A DNA stretch of 64,000 bases, from contig NZ_CP047146.1 in assembly GCF_009834125.1 (NCBI RefSeq), positions 5,821,501-5,885,500 of the forward strand, read 5' to 3'. Below are positions 62,625-64,000 of this stretch, in pieces; the stretch's first letter is position 1, and each line of letters opens with the position of its first letter. A program made the position numbers and the translations under genes. Below the pieces are notes generated by a model. That model made no database searches. It saw nothing but the letters and a program-made list of their open reading frames with translations, and was not told the DNA's origin. The stretch is from Streptomyces sp. GS7. Its GTDB lineage: Bacteria; Actinomycetota; Actinomycetes; Streptomycetales; Streptomycetaceae.

Positions 62625-63017
62625 ATGGACCGGCAACCCGCGCGGATCGGGCTCACCGCCGCCGCCTCGGAACTGCTGCGGTCGCTGCGCGAGCGGCACG
62701 GACCGCTGATGTTCCACCAGTCCGGCGGCTGCTGCGACGGGAGTGCGCCGATGTGCTATCCGGCCGGGGAGTTCCGTACCGGAGCGGCGGACGTGCTGCT
62801 GGCCCGGCTGGCGGTGGCGGGGGGCCCGGAGCCGGTGGGCTTTTGGATGTCGGCCGACCAGTTCGCCCGCTGGCGGCATACGCATCTGACGGTGGACGTC
62901 GTACCGGGGCGGGGCAGCGGCTTCTCGCTGGAGGCGCCCGAGGGCGTCCGCTTCCTGATCCGCTCGCGGCTCCTCACCGACGAGGAGCGGGCGCTGCTCG
63001 ACGACCGCGAGGGGTGA
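62625..63017 (+). CDS. DUF779-family protein
   Basis: A 130-residue DUF779 protein. The Cys-rich signature FHQSGGCCDGSAPMCYPAGE (residues 30-49) is unmistakable, and FWMSADQFARWRHTHLTVDV plus GSGFSLEAPEGVRFLIRSRL follow. The family is nearly always found beside an aldehyde dehydrogenase of the ExaC/AldB type and is of unknown biochemical function; the conserved Cys suggest metal or aldehyde binding. Here the dehydrogenase is 14.6 kb upstream. Confidence 0.92.
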   Translation: MDRQPARIGLTAAASELLRSLRERHGPLMFHQSGGCCDGSAPMCYPAGEFRTGAADVLLARLAVAGGPEPVGFWMSADQFARWRHTHLTVDVVPGRGSGFSLEAPEGVRFLIRSRLLTDEERALLDDREG

Positions 63018-63052
63018 GCGCCGCGCAGAGCACGGGGCCGCGGAGAGCGCTG

Positions 63053-63090
63053 GTGAGGCCCCGCGCACGGGGGAGGGCGCGGGGCCTCAC
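63053..63090. terminator. hairpin terminator after the DUF779 gene
   Basis: A 14-bp perfect stem GTGAGGCCCCGCGC / GCGCGGGGCCTCAC (63053-63066, 63077-63090) with a 10-nt loop. It suits termination of the plus-strand DUF779 gene and of the convergent minus-strand gene. Confidence 0.85.
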
Positions 63091-63210
63091 ACTCAGGAAC
63101 GGGTCCGCAGGTGCCCGGGTTCCCTGCCCGATGAAGATTCTGCGGAATTTTTTCCGGGGCTGCGGATCGCGCCCCGTACGGCGCGCGCCGGGGCCGCCGG
63201 CGGGCGGGGC

Positions 63211-64000
63211 TCACGCCTCGTCCTGCACCAGCCGCTCCAGCATGTCCTGGAATTCGGTGTCGACCACCACACGCAGGCCGTCGCCGTCCGGCTCGCTCAG
63301 CGGTGTCATCACCCCGCGGCGCCACCAGAACACCCTGGGGCTGATCGCGCCCGCCGCGTCCTCGTGGCCGGCGGCGGCGAACTGCGCCATCGCCTGGAGG
63401 GCCGGGATGACCTGGGCGTCGTGGATGCGGTGGAAGGCCAGCTGGTGGCGGAACGGCATGGCGACCAGCGCACCGTCGGGGGTGAGCCCGGTGCCCATGA
63501 CGCGCCGGACCAGGTCGTCCAGCACGAGCACCCTGCTGGCGGTGAAGAAGGAGTCGCCGAGCAGCACCTCGAACGCCGAGCCGTCACCGCGCCGCACCGT
63601 CTCGTGGCCCTCGACCGGCAGGGCGCGCAGATTGTTCATCGCGCGGATCCGCAGCTCGGCCACGTCCCCCAGGTCGGTCAGCGAGTCCTCGCTCAGCATC
63701 TGCACCGCCTCGGGCAGGTCCAGGGCGAGCACTTCCCGCAGGCCCGGCGCGGGCTCGCGCCCGTAGCGGAAGGAGTCGGAGGCGGGCAGCGTCTCCTGGG
63801 CGACGACGCGGGGGTAGAGGCAGGCCCGGATCTCGTCCTCGGAGAGGATCTCCAGCGGCTGGGGGCCGTCCATCGTGCGCAGCACCTTGCCGACGTGGTC
63901 GCGGATCAGCGCCGGCCAGCTGCGCTCGCCGCGGCGGTCGCGGTGGCAGACGGCGGCGAGGTTGCCCAGGCCGAACTGGCGGCCCGCGGCGTCGGTGACC
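63211..64000 (-). CDS. hypothetical protein, 5' end outside window
   Basis: At least 263 residues of a minus-strand frame that is open to the right edge (upstream of LRTMDGPQPLEIL it continues QFGLGNLAAVCHRDRRGERS). The visible part is mixed alpha/beta (FEVLLGDSFFTASRVLVLDD, GALVAMPFRHQLAFHRIHD, GVMTPLSEPDGDGLRVVVD), ending MLERLVQDEA. No known domain recognised. It has the composition of a soluble cytoplasmic Streptomyces protein. Confidence 0.75.
   Translation of the reverse strand, partial: VTDAAGRQFGLGNLAAVCHRDRRGERSWPALIRDHVGKVLRTMDGPQPLEILSEDEIRACLYPRVVAQETLPASDSFRYGREPAPGLREVLALDLPEAVQMLSEDSLTDLGDVAELRIRAMNNLRALPVEGHETVRRGDGSAFEVLLGDSFFTASRVLVLDDLVRRVMGTGLTPDGALVAMPFRHQLAFHRIHDAQVIPALQAMAQFAAAGHEDAAGAISPRVFWWRRGVMTPLSEPDGDGLRVVVDTEFQDMLERLVQDEA

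Overview
The window is high-GC actinobacterial chromosome, almost certainly Streptomyces. The supporting signs are strong G/C third-position bias, GTG/TTG starts, rare TTA codons confined to a few accessory genes, an rbpA gene with a sigma-R-type promoter, a two-gene Ku/LigD repair system, a chitinase with a DasR-type promoter, and many families typical of the genus (DUF6230/DUF6114, Rv0909-type antitoxin, MocR/YczE pair). No rRNA, tRNA or CRISPR array was seen.

Layout. 0-2.5 kb: a truncated membrane protein, an acyltransferase-3 protein and a secreted DUF1023 hydrolase, all on the minus strand. 2.7-14 kb: a coherent catabolic locus with a LacI regulator, a sugar-binding lipoprotein, two permeases, a GH5-type glycosidase, a secreted GH85 endo-beta-N-acetylglucosaminidase and a GH38 alpha-mannosidase. 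This enzyme set fits release, uptake and dismantling of N-glycans. It is driven by a consensus promoter whose spacer holds a palindromic LacI-type operator, and the binding-protein gene carries a TTA (bldA) codon. 14-18 kb: small housekeeping genes (lipoprotein esterase, antitoxin-like peptide, GNAT, cold-shock protein, D,D-carboxypeptidase-like protein). 18.5-23.4 kb: a MurJ paralogue, the LigD polymerase domain and Ku, followed by an IS481-family element inserted at a CCTAGG site that overlaps the ku stop codon. 23.4-35 kb: conserved core genes (S4 protein, YchJ, FtsK-like protein, MocR/YczE, GDPD, MFS, rbpA, fxsA, ppm, lnt). 35.5-48 kb: amidohydrolase, Lrp, a decayed phosphotransferase, acyl-CoA dehydrogenase, chitinase, TetR with DUF6230/DUF6114, and a GAF regulator with aldehyde dehydrogenase.

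48-57.3 kb is the most accessory-looking part. An ABC exporter, ECF sigma factor and anti-sigma factor form one unit. Next to it is a tightly coupled unit of XRE regulator (frameshifted, two TTA codons), TIR-domain protein, P-loop NTPase-like protein and two-TM protein. The TIR protein C-terminal tail and the NTPase N-terminus share a short motif (AGAVHSGNGDI versus AGALHAGVGDI), as expected of amyloid-type homotypic signalling between a sensor and an effector. This is the best candidate for an undescribed conflict or immunity system. 57.4-64 kb: a GT39 glycosyltransferase, a membrane esterase, a lipase, a DUF779 protein (usually a neighbour of aldehyde dehydrogenase, here 14.6 kb away) and an unidentified partial gene.

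All assignments come from reading the sequence and translations; no database search was run.
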